Part shown: positions 52,453-61,212 of the stretch, in pieces
Layout: every line of letters begins with the position of its first letter
Numbering within the stretch: the stretch's first letter is position 1
NCBI GenBank assembly: GCA_024636975.1
Contig: JAGXGA010000027.1
Span: 310,001-374,000 of the forward strand
Length of the DNA stretch: 64,000 bases
Origin: Mariniphaga sp.
GTDB lineage: Bacteria > Bacteroidota > Bacteroidia > Bacteroidales > Prolixibacteraceae
Reading direction: 5' to 3'
Translations under genes and position numbers: made by a program
The notes under the pieces: model-generated
What the model was told of the DNA's origin: nothing
The model's database searches: none
The model's input: the letters and a program-made list of their open reading frames with translations, nothing else

Positions 52453-53481
52453 ATGAATCGTAAATTTTACCTGATTATTTTGTGTCTGGCCACTGCATTT
52501 GCGGGCAAGGCTCAGATCGGTGGGGAAACTACCTACCAGTTTCTGGAGTTAACCAATTCAGCGCGCATTGCCGCACTGGGAGGAACTCAGGTTGCCCTTA
52601 CCGATACTTCTGATTTAAACCTGCCCTATCATAATCCTGCCTTATTGCATAAAGGAATGACAAATATTTTCCTTGTAAATTATGTAAATTACCTGGCCGA
52701 TATAAATTACGGTTATGCTTCATACGCTCCTTCAATCGACATTAAAGGAAATCTGGCCTTTGGAATGCATTACATCAACTATGGTGAATTCAGGGAGGCT
52801 ACTGAATCGGGTGAACTTACCGGAAGTTACTTCAAAGCTGCTGAATATGCTTTGAATATCATTTATTCAGATGACTATAAACGGCTGGGGTACGGCATAA
52901 ATCTCAAACCTGTATATTCGGTATTTGAAAGTTATCAATCTTTAGGCCTTGCAGCCGACTTAGGGATTACATACAGCAGTAAGGATAGCCTCACACATGT
53001 TGGATTGGTTGCCCGAAATATTGGCGGACAGTTTTCAACTTATTACAGTGACGGAATTCGTGAACCCATACCTTTTAACCTGCAGGCTGGTATAAGCACA
53101 AGGCTGCGGCATGCACCAGTAGTGTTCTCACTTACTATGCAGCACCTGACCAATTGGGACCTGGCCTGGAATGAGGGGGAGGATGAGCAGACTCTTGAAA
53201 CCTGGTATGAACGGCAGGAAAGCTTTGCCAAACAAATCATGCGGCATGCTGTCCTGGGAGTGGAAATACTCCCGTCAGACAACTTTATACTTCGGGCAGG
53301 ATACAATTATCAGCGGAGGCAGGAGCTTAAATTTGATGAACGACTCTCCACCGTGGGCTTTTCAATGGGATTCGGAGTTAAAATCAATAGGTTTAGGCTC
53401 GATTTTGCCACCTCGCGATTCCATCTTGCCGGAACCTCCAATTTATTCTCTCTGGCAATTAACCTGAACGAACGCTTTTAA
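52453..53481 (+). CDS. porQ: type IX secretion system protein PorQ
   Basis: 342 residues. Signal peptide ending FAGKAQ, then YQFLELTNSARIAALGGTQVAL, the PorQ signature, followed by beta-barrel strands (YGYASYAPSIDIKGNLAFGMHYI, VGFSMGFGVKI) and a final Phe. PorQ is an outer-membrane barrel of the type IX secretion system that holds the PorU/PorV/PorZ attachment complex components. It is first in the conserved order porQ-cmk-ispH, 61 bp before cmk. Confidence 0.9.
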   Translation: MNRKFYLIILCLATAFAGKAQIGGETTYQFLELTNSARIAALGGTQVALTDTSDLNLPYHNPALLHKGMTNIFLVNYVNYLADINYGYASYAPSIDIKGNLAFGMHYINYGEFREATESGELTGSYFKAAEYALNIIYSDDYKRLGYGINLKPVYSVFESYQSLGLAADLGITYSSKDSLTHVGLVARNIGGQFSTYYSDGIREPIPFNLQAGISTRLRHAPVVFSLTMQHLTNWDLAWNEGEDEQTLETWYERQESFAKQIMRHAVLGVEILPSDNFILRAGYNYQRRQELKFDERLSTVGFSMGFGVKINRFRLDFATSRFHLAGTSNLFSLAINLNERF

Positions 53482-53517
53482 TAAAAAGACTGTTTGGTCT
53501 GAATTAAAAATTCCTTG

Positions 53518-53525
53518 TATCTTTG
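53518..53525 (+). promoter_or_regulatory. promoter of cmk
   Basis: TATCTTTG matches TAnnTTTG with TTTG at 53493-53496 (21-bp spacer), 17 bp before the ATG. Confidence 0.5.
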
Positions 53526-53542
53526 TATTAAATCTGTAATTA

Positions 53543-54253
53543 ATGGCTGATAAAAAAATAATAATTGCAATCGACGGGCATTCATCATGCGGGAAAAGTA
53601 CCCTTGCCAAATCACTGGCCCGTGAGTTGGGTTATATTTATATCGACAGTGGCGCTATGTACCGGGCTGTTACTCTTTTTGCACTTCGTAATGGCTGGAT
53701 AGTAAACGGGCAGCCCGACAGGCAAAAGGTAATTTCAGGTTTGAAAGACATTTTCATAACCTTTCAATGGGATAATGAAACGGAGAAAAACACTACTTTT
53801 TTAAATGGCGAGAATATTGAGGAAGAGATCAGGCACCTGGCCGTTTCGCAAAATGTTAGTCCAATTAGTACCATAGCTGAAGTAAGAACGGAGATGGTGA
53901 AGCAGCAACGCGAAAATGGAAAAAATAAAGGCATAGTTATGGATGGCCGCGATATTGGCACAGTGGTTTTTCCTGATGCCGAATTAAAAATATTTATGAC
54001 TGCCTCACCTGAAATACGCAGTCAGCGTCGTTATAAAGAGCTAAAAGAGAAAGGACTGGATGTCGATTTTGATGAAATACTTCAAAATGTTGAGGAGAGA
54101 GATTTCATCGACTCAGGCAGGGAAGTAAGTCCGTTAAGGAAAGCCGACGATGCCCTTGTGCTCGACAACAGCCATTTATCACGCGAGGAACAGTTGCAGT
54201 GGAGTTTAAATAAAGTAGAAGAAAGGGTTAAAGTATATGAGGGTAGAAATTGA
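53543..54253 (+). CDS. cmk: cytidylate kinase
   Basis: 236 residues, cytoplasmic. Phosphorylates CMP and dCMP using ATP. The Walker A loop is GHSSCGKST (near residue 10), YIDSGAMYRAVT binds CMP, DGRDIGTVVFPDAELKIFMTAS and the lid RRYKEL are typical. Length is normal for Bacteroidota. Its end overlaps the start of ispH by 17 bp. Confidence 0.96.
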   Translation: MADKKIIIAIDGHSSCGKSTLAKSLARELGYIYIDSGAMYRAVTLFALRNGWIVNGQPDRQKVISGLKDIFITFQWDNETEKNTTFLNGENIEEEIRHLAVSQNVSPISTIAEVRTEMVKQQRENGKNKGIVMDGRDIGTVVFPDAELKIFMTASPEIRSQRRYKELKEKGLDVDFDEILQNVEERDFIDSGREVSPLRKADDALVLDNSHLSREEQLQWSLNKVEERVKVYEGRN

Positions 54254-55100
54254 TAAACGATCAGGTTTTTGCTTTGGGGTAATAAAAACAATTAAATCAG
54301 CAGAAAGTGAATTGAAGAACAGCGATAAATTGTATTGTCTGGGTGACATCGTTCACAATGGAATGGAAGTGGAACGTTTGGAAAAGATGGGATTGAAGTC
54401 GGTTTCAAGAGAGGAATATTATCAGCTTAAGGATTGTAAAGTACTTATAAGAGCTCACGGAGAGCCTCCCGAAACATATGAATACGCTAAAAATAACAAC
54501 ATTGAACTTATTGATGCCACTTGCCCGGTGGTACTTACCCTCCAGGAAAAAGTAAAACGTTCGTATGAGAACTTTCGCGACCAAAACGGGCAAATTGTAA
54601 TCTATGGAAAAAAAGGACATGCTGAAATTATTGGACTTGGTGGTCAGATCGATAATAAAGCCATAGTGCTTGAAAGCATCGACGATGTGCATCAGATCGA
54701 CTATTCGCGGCCTGTTTCTCTTTATTCCCAAACAACAAAAAGAGTAGAAGATTTTTACCGGATAGCCGATACAGTTAAAACAAGTATGAAACCCGGTGTG
54801 CCGATCGATATTAAGGATTCAATATGTCGTCAGGTTTCCAATCGTGTTCCTCACCTTAAAAAGTTTGTCCTGGATTTTGATCTGATCCTTTTTGTGGCAG
54901 GACATAAGAGTTCAAACGGGCAATACCTGTACACAATATGCAAGGAAGAAAACGAGCGTACCTACCATGTTTCGCGTACTTCGGAAATCGATCCCCAATG
55001 GTTTAAAGGTGTTGAATCGGTAGGCATCTGTGGTGCAACTTCCACTCCCAACTGGCTTATGGAAGAAGTAGCTGAATGGGTAAAAGAACAGTTTAATTAA
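54237..55100 (+). CDS. ispH: 4-hydroxy-3-methylbut-2-enyl diphosphate reductase
   Basis: 287 residues; last step of the MEP isoprenoid pathway, giving IPP and DMAPP. The three cluster Cys are in SGFCFGV (residue 12), DATCPVV (about 98) and DSICRQVSNR or GICGATSTP near the C-terminus, the latter with the conserved ATSTPNWL loop. HGEPPETYEYA and KKGHAEIIGL are family marks. The start overlaps cmk by 17 bp, so the two are probably coupled. IPP would feed quinone and carotenoid synthesis, including any CrtW product. Confidence 0.95.
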   Translation: MRVEIDKRSGFCFGVIKTIKSAESELKNSDKLYCLGDIVHNGMEVERLEKMGLKSVSREEYYQLKDCKVLIRAHGEPPETYEYAKNNNIELIDATCPVVLTLQEKVKRSYENFRDQNGQIVIYGKKGHAEIIGLGGQIDNKAIVLESIDDVHQIDYSRPVSLYSQTTKRVEDFYRIADTVKTSMKPGVPIDIKDSICRQVSNRVPHLKKFVLDFDLILFVAGHKSSNGQYLYTICKEENERTYHVSRTSEIDPQWFKGVESVGICGATSTPNWLMEEVAEWVKEQFN

Positions 55101-55164
55101 CTGGTAATACAGTACTGTTTTTTATTTTTTCGTTACTTTGAAGAAAGAAGTTTATAATTAAACC

Positions 55165-57630
55165 ATGCCTGATTTATTCGTACAGGTAATTTTACCACTT
55201 CCGTTGCACGATGTTTATACTTATCGGGTTCCCGGTCATTGGCAGGGACAAATAATTCCCGGGCAGAGGGTAGTTGTACAATTCGGCTCCAGAAAAATGT
55301 ATGCCGCCCTGGTTGTCTCTCTTAGTGATAGTGCTCCCTCCGGTATGGAAACAAAAGAAATACTTGAAGTATTGGATGATGAACCAGTTGTTCTTTCTCA
55401 AAACTTTGAATTGTGGAAATGGATGGCCGGATATTATTGCTGCACCTTGGGCGATGTTTTCAGGGCAGCCCTTCCTCCCGGATTAAAACTTGAAAGCAAA
55501 TCGAATCTTACCCTGGAACTGGGTTGGGATGAACAGGATTACTCAGAAGCAGAATTATCAATAGTTAACCAGGTAAAAAATGATGTTGCTTCGCTTGATG
55601 TTCTGCAAAAAAAACTGGGCAAAGATTTCTCTTACAAAAGTTTAAAATTACTACTTGAGAGAAATATTTTAAAGGTTGAAGAGAAAGTCAATTCCAAATT
55701 CAGACCCAAATCAGAATACATCGTTAAGCTGCATCCTTCCATCGATACTGAAGAAACTCTTAATTCCAGGCTTGATTCATTGGAGAGGGCAAAAAAACAA
55801 CAGGCTTTACTGTTGAGGTTTTGCCAGCTAACCCATGTATTCCAGCCTGATCAAAAAAGCTATATCAACAAAAAGCATTTATTAAATGAAAATGAATTTA
55901 CGGCCTCAGTGCTGAAAGAGTTGGTATCAAAAAAAATATTGGTTGTATCACAAATGCAAATTTCACGAATTCCGGTTCACCAGGCCAGGCAGGCCAATTT
56001 GAATTTGTTGAATCCCTGGCAAAAGCAGGCGCTTGAGGAGGTAAAAGCTGCCTTTGAAGAAAAGAAGGTAACCCTGATTCATGGAATAACAGCCAGCGGG
56101 AAAACTGAAATTTATATCCATTTGATTAAAGAAGCCCTGGAGGAAGGATTGCAGGCGCTTTATCTGCTGCCGGAAATTGCACTTACCACTCAAATTATTG
56201 AGCGGTTAAAAAATGTATTTGGATCAAAAGTAGGTATCTATCATTCGCGGCTGAATGATAACGAACGGGTGGAAATTTGGAATAAAGTGCTTCAGTTTCG
56301 AACTGAACCGGAAGAAGGTTACCAGGTTATTCTTGGAGCTCGTTCAGCTTTATTTATGCCCTGGTCAAAGCTAGGCTTAATTGTGGTGGACGAAGAACAT
56401 GAGAATTCCTTTAAGCAATTTGACCCTGCTCCACGATACCATGCCCGCGATATGGCGGTAGTTATGGCACAATTATACAATGCCAAAGTTTTGCTTGGTT
56501 CAGCAACTCCTTCTTACGAAAGCTTTTATAATGCTATATTAGGTAAGTATGCATTGGTTAAACTGGAAAGAAGACATTCTGAAATGGAGCTTCCTGAAAT
56601 AATTGTGGCCGACATAAAAAAGGCTTATAAAAAAAAACAAATGCATTCAGTGCTTTCTCCTGAACTTTATTCATTAATGGAGGATGCGCTTCAAAATAAG
56701 GAACAGGTGGTTTTGTTTCAGAACCGCAGGGGGTATTCTCCGTTTGTTCAATGCCTTACATGCGGGCAGGTTCCTAAGTGCAGGAATTGCGATGTAAGCA
56801 TGACCTACCATAAATACAGGAAGGGTTTAAATTGTCACTACTGCGGATACAATATACCAATGCCTGAAGAATGCCCTGAATGTGGTTCACCTGAAATTAA
56901 AACAAGGGGTTTTGGAACAGAAAAAGTAGAGGAGGAACTGCGTGTACTTTTTCCAGACGCACGAGTTGATCGAATGGATTTGGATACTACACGTTCAAAG
57001 AATGCTATTGAAAAAATAATCCATAATGTGGAGACACGAAAAACCGATATCCTAATTGGTACCCAAATGGTTACCAAGGGCCTTGACTTCGAGCACGTCC
57101 GGGTAGCCGGAATTTTGAATGCCGACAACCTGATTAATTTTCCTGATTTCAGGGCGCATGAGAGGACATACCAGTTGATATCCCAGGTAAGCGGTCGCGC
57201 AGGACGAAAACACAACCGGGGAAAAGTGGTGCTGCAAACTTCTCAGCCTGAGCATCCGCTTATTTCTCTTATTAGCCGGCAGGATTATTCAACAGCGTTC
57301 AACATGCAGATGCAGGAGCGTAAAATGTTTAACTATCCACCTTACCATCGTTTAATTAAGGTTGTGGTAAAACATAAAAAGGCTGAAACTGTTGGTATAG
57401 TAGCAGAAAAACTGGCGGATTTGCTTCGGTTGAATAAAAATTTTATTATGCTTGGGCCTGAGTTTCCGCTTGTCGGCCGGATTCAGCTTTGGTATCAAAA
57501 AGAGATATGGTTAAAAATAAACCGAAGCCAAATACTTGGTGATGTGAAGCTTTTCGTTAATGATTGCATTCACAAAATACAAAAGGAAAGCCCCGGAACG
57601 ATGATTTATCTGGATGTGGATCCTTATTGA
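55165..57630 (+). CDS. priA: primosomal helicase PriA
   Basis: 821 residues. Restarts stalled replication forks. An N-terminal 3'-DNA-binding domain (VILPLPLHDVYTYRVP), helicase motifs GITASGKTEI (Walker A, near 302), VDEEHENSFK (DEEH box) and SGRAGRKHNRGKV, and eight zinc Cys (CLTCGQVPKCRNC, CHYCGYN, CPECGSP) are all present. Length is normal. It lies 64 bp after ispH. Confidence 0.96.
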   Translation: MPDLFVQVILPLPLHDVYTYRVPGHWQGQIIPGQRVVVQFGSRKMYAALVVSLSDSAPSGMETKEILEVLDDEPVVLSQNFELWKWMAGYYCCTLGDVFRAALPPGLKLESKSNLTLELGWDEQDYSEAELSIVNQVKNDVASLDVLQKKLGKDFSYKSLKLLLERNILKVEEKVNSKFRPKSEYIVKLHPSIDTEETLNSRLDSLERAKKQQALLLRFCQLTHVFQPDQKSYINKKHLLNENEFTASVLKELVSKKILVVSQMQISRIPVHQARQANLNLLNPWQKQALEEVKAAFEEKKVTLIHGITASGKTEIYIHLIKEALEEGLQALYLLPEIALTTQIIERLKNVFGSKVGIYHSRLNDNERVEIWNKVLQFRTEPEEGYQVILGARSALFMPWSKLGLIVVDEEHENSFKQFDPAPRYHARDMAVVMAQLYNAKVLLGSATPSYESFYNAILGKYALVKLERRHSEMELPEIIVADIKKAYKKKQMHSVLSPELYSLMEDALQNKEQVVLFQNRRGYSPFVQCLTCGQVPKCRNCDVSMTYHKYRKGLNCHYCGYNIPMPEECPECGSPEIKTRGFGTEKVEEELRVLFPDARVDRMDLDTTRSKNAIEKIIHNVETRKTDILIGTQMVTKGLDFEHVRVAGILNADNLINFPDFRAHERTYQLISQVSGRAGRKHNRGKVVLQTSQPEHPLISLISRQDYSTAFNMQMQERKMFNYPPYHRLIKVVVKHKKAETVGIVAEKLADLLRLNKNFIMLGPEFPLVGRIQLWYQKEIWLKINRSQILGDVKLFVNDCIHKIQKESPGTMIYLDVDPY

Positions 57631-57724
57631 AATGAGTCAAATTGGTAATTTGAAGATAAAACTAATAAGTGTTCTTTTTCCGGTTACCTTTTTTTCTTAG
57701 TTTTGTCAATTTTAAATATATCGG

Positions 57725-58720
57725 GTGAACGGAAAAGAAGTAAATCAAATATTTGAGAAATTCAACCAGATGCGGGTTATTGTTATCGGTGACGCAATGG
57801 TTGATACTTATCTTTGGGGTAAAGTTGAACGGGTTTCTCCTGAAGCTCCTATTCCGATTGTATCAGTGACCGATCGTGAAAGCAGGTTAGGGGGAGCTGC
57901 CAATGTTTCATTGAATATTCAGTCGCTTGGTGCTGTTCCTGTTTTGTTTTCCGTAGTGGGAGATGATGACAAGGGCCGGAAGTTTAAAAAAATGATTGGT
58001 AAAAGTAACCTTGCGGATTATGGAATTTTTATTGACCCCGACCGCATTACCACAGTTAAAAGCCGTATTATTGGGAAAGGTCAGCATATTGCCCGGGTTG
58101 ATGAAGAATCAACAGAGTTTATCAGCAATGAGCTTGAGCAAAAAATTCTCAAAGGAATCCGCACCGAAATAGAAAACCACACGGTACAGGTCATTATTTT
58201 TGTTGATTACGACAAGGGAGTTATTACACCTACACTTTTTGAGGAGGTAAATAAACTGGCAAAAGCTAATGGCATTCCCATTGCAGTCGATCCAAAAAAA
58301 AGAAATTTCAATTGCTATAAAAATATCGAATTATTTAAGCCAAATTTTAAGGAGTTCGTTGATGGTACAGGGTTGCCTATTAAAAAAGGGGATCTGGAAG
58401 CGCTTAGAGAAGCAGCACATGCCATTAAGGAAAAACAAAACTTCAAGCTTATTTTTATTACGCTGTCTGAAATGGGTGTTTTTATCAGCAATGGAGTTAA
58501 GGAGCAGTATTATCCGGCCGTTATCAGGCACATTGCCGATGTTTCCGGTGCAGGTGATTCTGTAATAAGTGTTGCCAGCCTGGCGATGGCAGCAAAACTT
58601 TCACCTAAAACAATGGCTTTAATGTCAAATATTGCCGGTGGGCTGGTCTGCGAAAACCTTGGGGTTGTTCCTGTTGATAAAAACCAGTTGGTACAGGTAA
58701 TGAAATCTCAAAAATTATAA
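57725..58720 (+). CDS. rfaE1: heptose-7-phosphate kinase-type PfkB protein (RfaE1/HldE kinase domain)
   Basis: 331 residues with a GTG start. RVIVIGDAMVDTYLWGKVERVSPEAPIPIV (in pieces), RLGGAANVSLNIQSLG and the C-terminal DVSGAGDSVISV, a PfkB signature, match D-glycero-beta-D-manno-heptose-7-phosphate kinases used for LPS inner-core heptose. The adenylyltransferase half of HldE is missing, as expected for a split RfaE1. The gene for the other half is not in the window. It lies 94 bp after priA. Confidence 0.85.
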   Translation: MNGKEVNQIFEKFNQMRVIVIGDAMVDTYLWGKVERVSPEAPIPIVSVTDRESRLGGAANVSLNIQSLGAVPVLFSVVGDDDKGRKFKKMIGKSNLADYGIFIDPDRITTVKSRIIGKGQHIARVDEESTEFISNELEQKILKGIRTEIENHTVQVIIFVDYDKGVITPTLFEEVNKLAKANGIPIAVDPKKRNFNCYKNIELFKPNFKEFVDGTGLPIKKGDLEALREAAHAIKEKQNFKLIFITLSEMGVFISNGVKEQYYPAVIRHIADVSGAGDSVISVASLAMAAKLSPKTMALMSNIAGGLVCENLGVVPVDKNQLVQVMKSQKL

Positions 58721-58807
58721 ACTCCTTTTTCGCTTAACCTCAGCTTTTTAAGTATTAATTGGCATATGTTGTCGAAAAGTACCCTAAAAGAGTTAAGGGT
58801 AATTTAC

Positions 58808-58815
58808 TATATTTG
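58808..58815 (+). promoter_or_regulatory. -7 box upstream of parA
   Basis: TATATTTG, exact TAnnTTTG, 26 bp before the parA ATG. Confidence 0.5.
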
Positions 58816-58841
58816 GAACCATTCAATAAAAAGGAAATCTG

Positions 58842-59645
58842 ATGGGTAAAATAATATCACTGGCTAACCAGAAAGGTGGCGTTGGTAAAACAACAACAAC
58901 GATTAACCTTGCGGCGAGCCTTGCAGTGCTAGAACAAAAAGTACTGATTATCGATGCCGATCCTCAGGCGAATTCTACTTCGGGGTTCGGCTTCGATGTT
59001 AAAAATGTGCAATCGAGCATATATGAATGTATAGTTGATGAAATCGATCCGGAAAAGGTAATTCTTAAAACTGAAATCGAAAACCTTGACATTATTCCTT
59101 CACACATTGACTTGGTAGGCGCAGAGATAGAAATGCTTAATATGCCCAATCGTGAAAAAGTATTGCGGGGAACTCTTGCAAAAGTGAAGGATTCATACGA
59201 TTTTATATTTATCGACTGTTCTCCTTCCCTCGGATTAATAACAGTAAATGCGCTTACTGCTTCCGATTCGGTAATCATACCTGTTCAATGTGAATATTTT
59301 GCACTCGAAGGACTGGGGAAGCTGCTTAATACAATAAAAATAATACAAAACCGGCTTAACCCGGAACTCGAAATTGAAGGCTTTTTACTTACAATGTTTG
59401 ATTCGCGGCTGAACCTTTCCAACCAGGTATATGAAGAAGTGAAGCATCATTTTCAGGAAATGGTATTTGAAACGGTCATCCAGAGGAATGTGAAACTGAG
59501 CGAAGCGCCAAGTTATGGAAAGCCTGTAGTGCTTTATGATGCAAGCTCAAGGGGAGCTATAAACCATATGAATCTTGCCCGTGAAATACTTCAGCGAAAC
59601 GGGATGACCAAGTTGGCACAGGAACATAAAATCATTAACAGTTAA
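58842..59645 (+). CDS. parA: chromosome partitioning ATPase ParA (Soj)
   Basis: 267 residues. Deviant Walker A NQKGGVGKTTTT (residues 9-20), IDADPQANST, IDCSPSLGL and GFLLTMFDSR mark a chromosomal ParA/Soj. With ParB it segregates the origin region. It is followed by parB after 9 bp. Chromosomal parAB usually lies near the origin, but dnaA, parS and an origin are not recognisable here. Confidence 0.96.
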   Translation: MGKIISLANQKGGVGKTTTTINLAASLAVLEQKVLIIDADPQANSTSGFGFDVKNVQSSIYECIVDEIDPEKVILKTEIENLDIIPSHIDLVGAEIEMLNMPNREKVLRGTLAKVKDSYDFIFIDCSPSLGLITVNALTASDSVIIPVQCEYFALEGLGKLLNTIKIIQNRLNPELEIEGFLLTMFDSRLNLSNQVYEEVKHHFQEMVFETVIQRNVKLSEAPSYGKPVVLYDASSRGAINHMNLAREILQRNGMTKLAQEHKIINS

Positions 59646-59654
59646 AGTAAAGAC

Positions 59655-60515
59655 ATGGTAAAAAGGAATGCACTAGGAAGGGGTTTGGGAGCACTGATTG
59701 ATGATGCTGAAAAGATGAAACAGGCTCTGATCAGTGAAGTGGAGCTAAGTAAAATTGAAGCAAATCCTTTTCAGCCACGTACAAAATTCGATGAGGAAGC
59801 ACTGGGGGAGTTAGCTGCATCCATTCGTGAGATTGGACTGATTCAGCCCATTACATTGAGAAAGACCGGACCTGACAGTTACCAGATAATTGCCGGAGAA
59901 CGTCGGTTCAGGGCTGCCCAGAAGGCAGGTCTCGATGCCATTCCCTCCTATATCCGTCATGCAAAAGATGATGCAATGCTGGAAATGGCGCTTGTTGAAA
60001 ATATACAGCGGGAAGATCTGGATGCCATTGAAATCGCATTAAGTTACCAACGTCTTATTGAAGAACTCGATTTTACACAGGAAGATTTGAGCGGTCGGGT
60101 AGGTAAAAAACGTTCCACCATAGCCAACTATCTTCGATTGTTGAGATTGCCTGCCATTATTCAAAAAGCTCTTCGTGAAAAGGAAATCAGTATGGGGCAT
60201 GCACGTGCGCTTATAAATATCGAAGATGCCGATACACAGGAAATGATTTACACGCAGATTGTAAAGTATGGATTCTCTGTAAGACGGGTGGAAGAAATAG
60301 TAAGAAGTTTAAGTGAAGACGACAAATCTTCAGAACTAAACAAAAGAAAAGATTTACCGAAAGAATTTAAAGATTTTAAAGGCCATCTTGGAAAAATATT
60401 TGGTTCAAGAGTAAATATTTCGGTTAACGAAAAAGGAAAAGGTAAGCTTGTTATACCTTTTAAATCCGAACAAGATCTGGATCGGATTGTTAAAATAATT
60501 GAAAATAGCAAATAA
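59655..60515 (+). CDS. parB: chromosome partitioning protein ParB (Spo0J)
   Basis: 286 residues. NPFQPRTKFDEEALGELAASI and the CTP-binding/arginine-rich GERRFRAAQKAGL box (near residue 82) are the ParB core, with the helix-turn-helix region (EDLSGRVGKKRSTIANYLRLL) that binds parS and a C-terminal dimer domain. No parS-like site was found within the window by eye. Pairs with parA 9 bp upstream. Confidence 0.95.
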   Translation: MVKRNALGRGLGALIDDAEKMKQALISEVELSKIEANPFQPRTKFDEEALGELAASIREIGLIQPITLRKTGPDSYQIIAGERRFRAAQKAGLDAIPSYIRHAKDDAMLEMALVENIQREDLDAIEIALSYQRLIEELDFTQEDLSGRVGKKRSTIANYLRLLRLPAIIQKALREKEISMGHARALINIEDADTQEMIYTQIVKYGFSVRRVEEIVRSLSEDDKSSELNKRKDLPKEFKDFKGHLGKIFGSRVNISVNEKGKGKLVIPFKSEQDLDRIVKIIENSK

Positions 60516-60568
60516 AAGATCCTAGTCCGACACACTGTGAACTGAAACGTTTATTTTTAGGGCAAAAA

Positions 60569-61210
60569 TTGATTAGTGTGATTAACAGAGAATTATTGTT
60601 GAGAACAGTTTTTATTTTTGTCTTGATTTTGATGGTTGTCAAGGTTAATGCTCAAATAATTGAAGCTGATACAGTGGTGGCAGTGCAGGATACACTTCCG
60701 GTATTTGAAGAAATAACGCATTCCCCCCGAAAAGCAACTATTTATTCTGCAGTATTACCCGGTTTAGGACAGGCATATAACAAGAAGTACTGGAAAATAC
60801 CTCTTATTTATGCCGGGTTTGGTGCAATAGGGTATTTCATTAACTGGAATAATGAGAATTACCAGTTGTTTAAAGTCGGGTACAGTCATCTTACAGATAC
60901 AATTCCTGAAACACAGGATTATCTGAAGATAGAGGCGGTAAGGCGAAACAATTATGATTTGAATAACCCGAATCATTTAAATAATCTAAAAACTGCATTA
61001 CAAAGGCAACAGGATTATTATCGTCGTAACCGTGATTTGCTAATTATAAGCATGGTAGCTTTTTACGGACTTAATATCATTGATGCGAGTGTTGATGCCC
61101 ACCTGTTCGATTTCGATATCAGCGACGATTTAACGATGAAATGGCAGCCATCGATGTTGCAGCGTAATAATAATTTGCTTTATTGCGTTAATATTAAAAT
61201 TAGTTTTTAG
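60569..61210 (+). CDS. DUF5683 membrane protein
   Basis: About 213 residues. A signal-like helix near the start (VFIFVLILMVVKVNAQ), then KATIYSAVLPGLGQAYNKKYWKIPLIYAGFGAIGYFINWN (in pieces), the DUF5683 mark, and a C-terminal LYCVNIKISF. The start is not ATG: TTG at 60569 or GTG at 60578 are candidates. It commonly follows parAB and precedes a transglycosylase in Bacteroidota, as here; function unknown. Confidence 0.82.
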   Translation: MISVINRELLLRTVFIFVLILMVVKVNAQIIEADTVVAVQDTLPVFEEITHSPRKATIYSAVLPGLGQAYNKKYWKIPLIYAGFGAIGYFINWNNENYQLFKVGYSHLTDTIPETQDYLKIEAVRRNNYDLNNPNHLNNLKTALQRQQDYYRRNRDLLIISMVAFYGLNIIDASVDAHLFDFDISDDLTMKWQPSMLQRNNNLLYCVNIKISF

Positions 61211-61212
61211 TT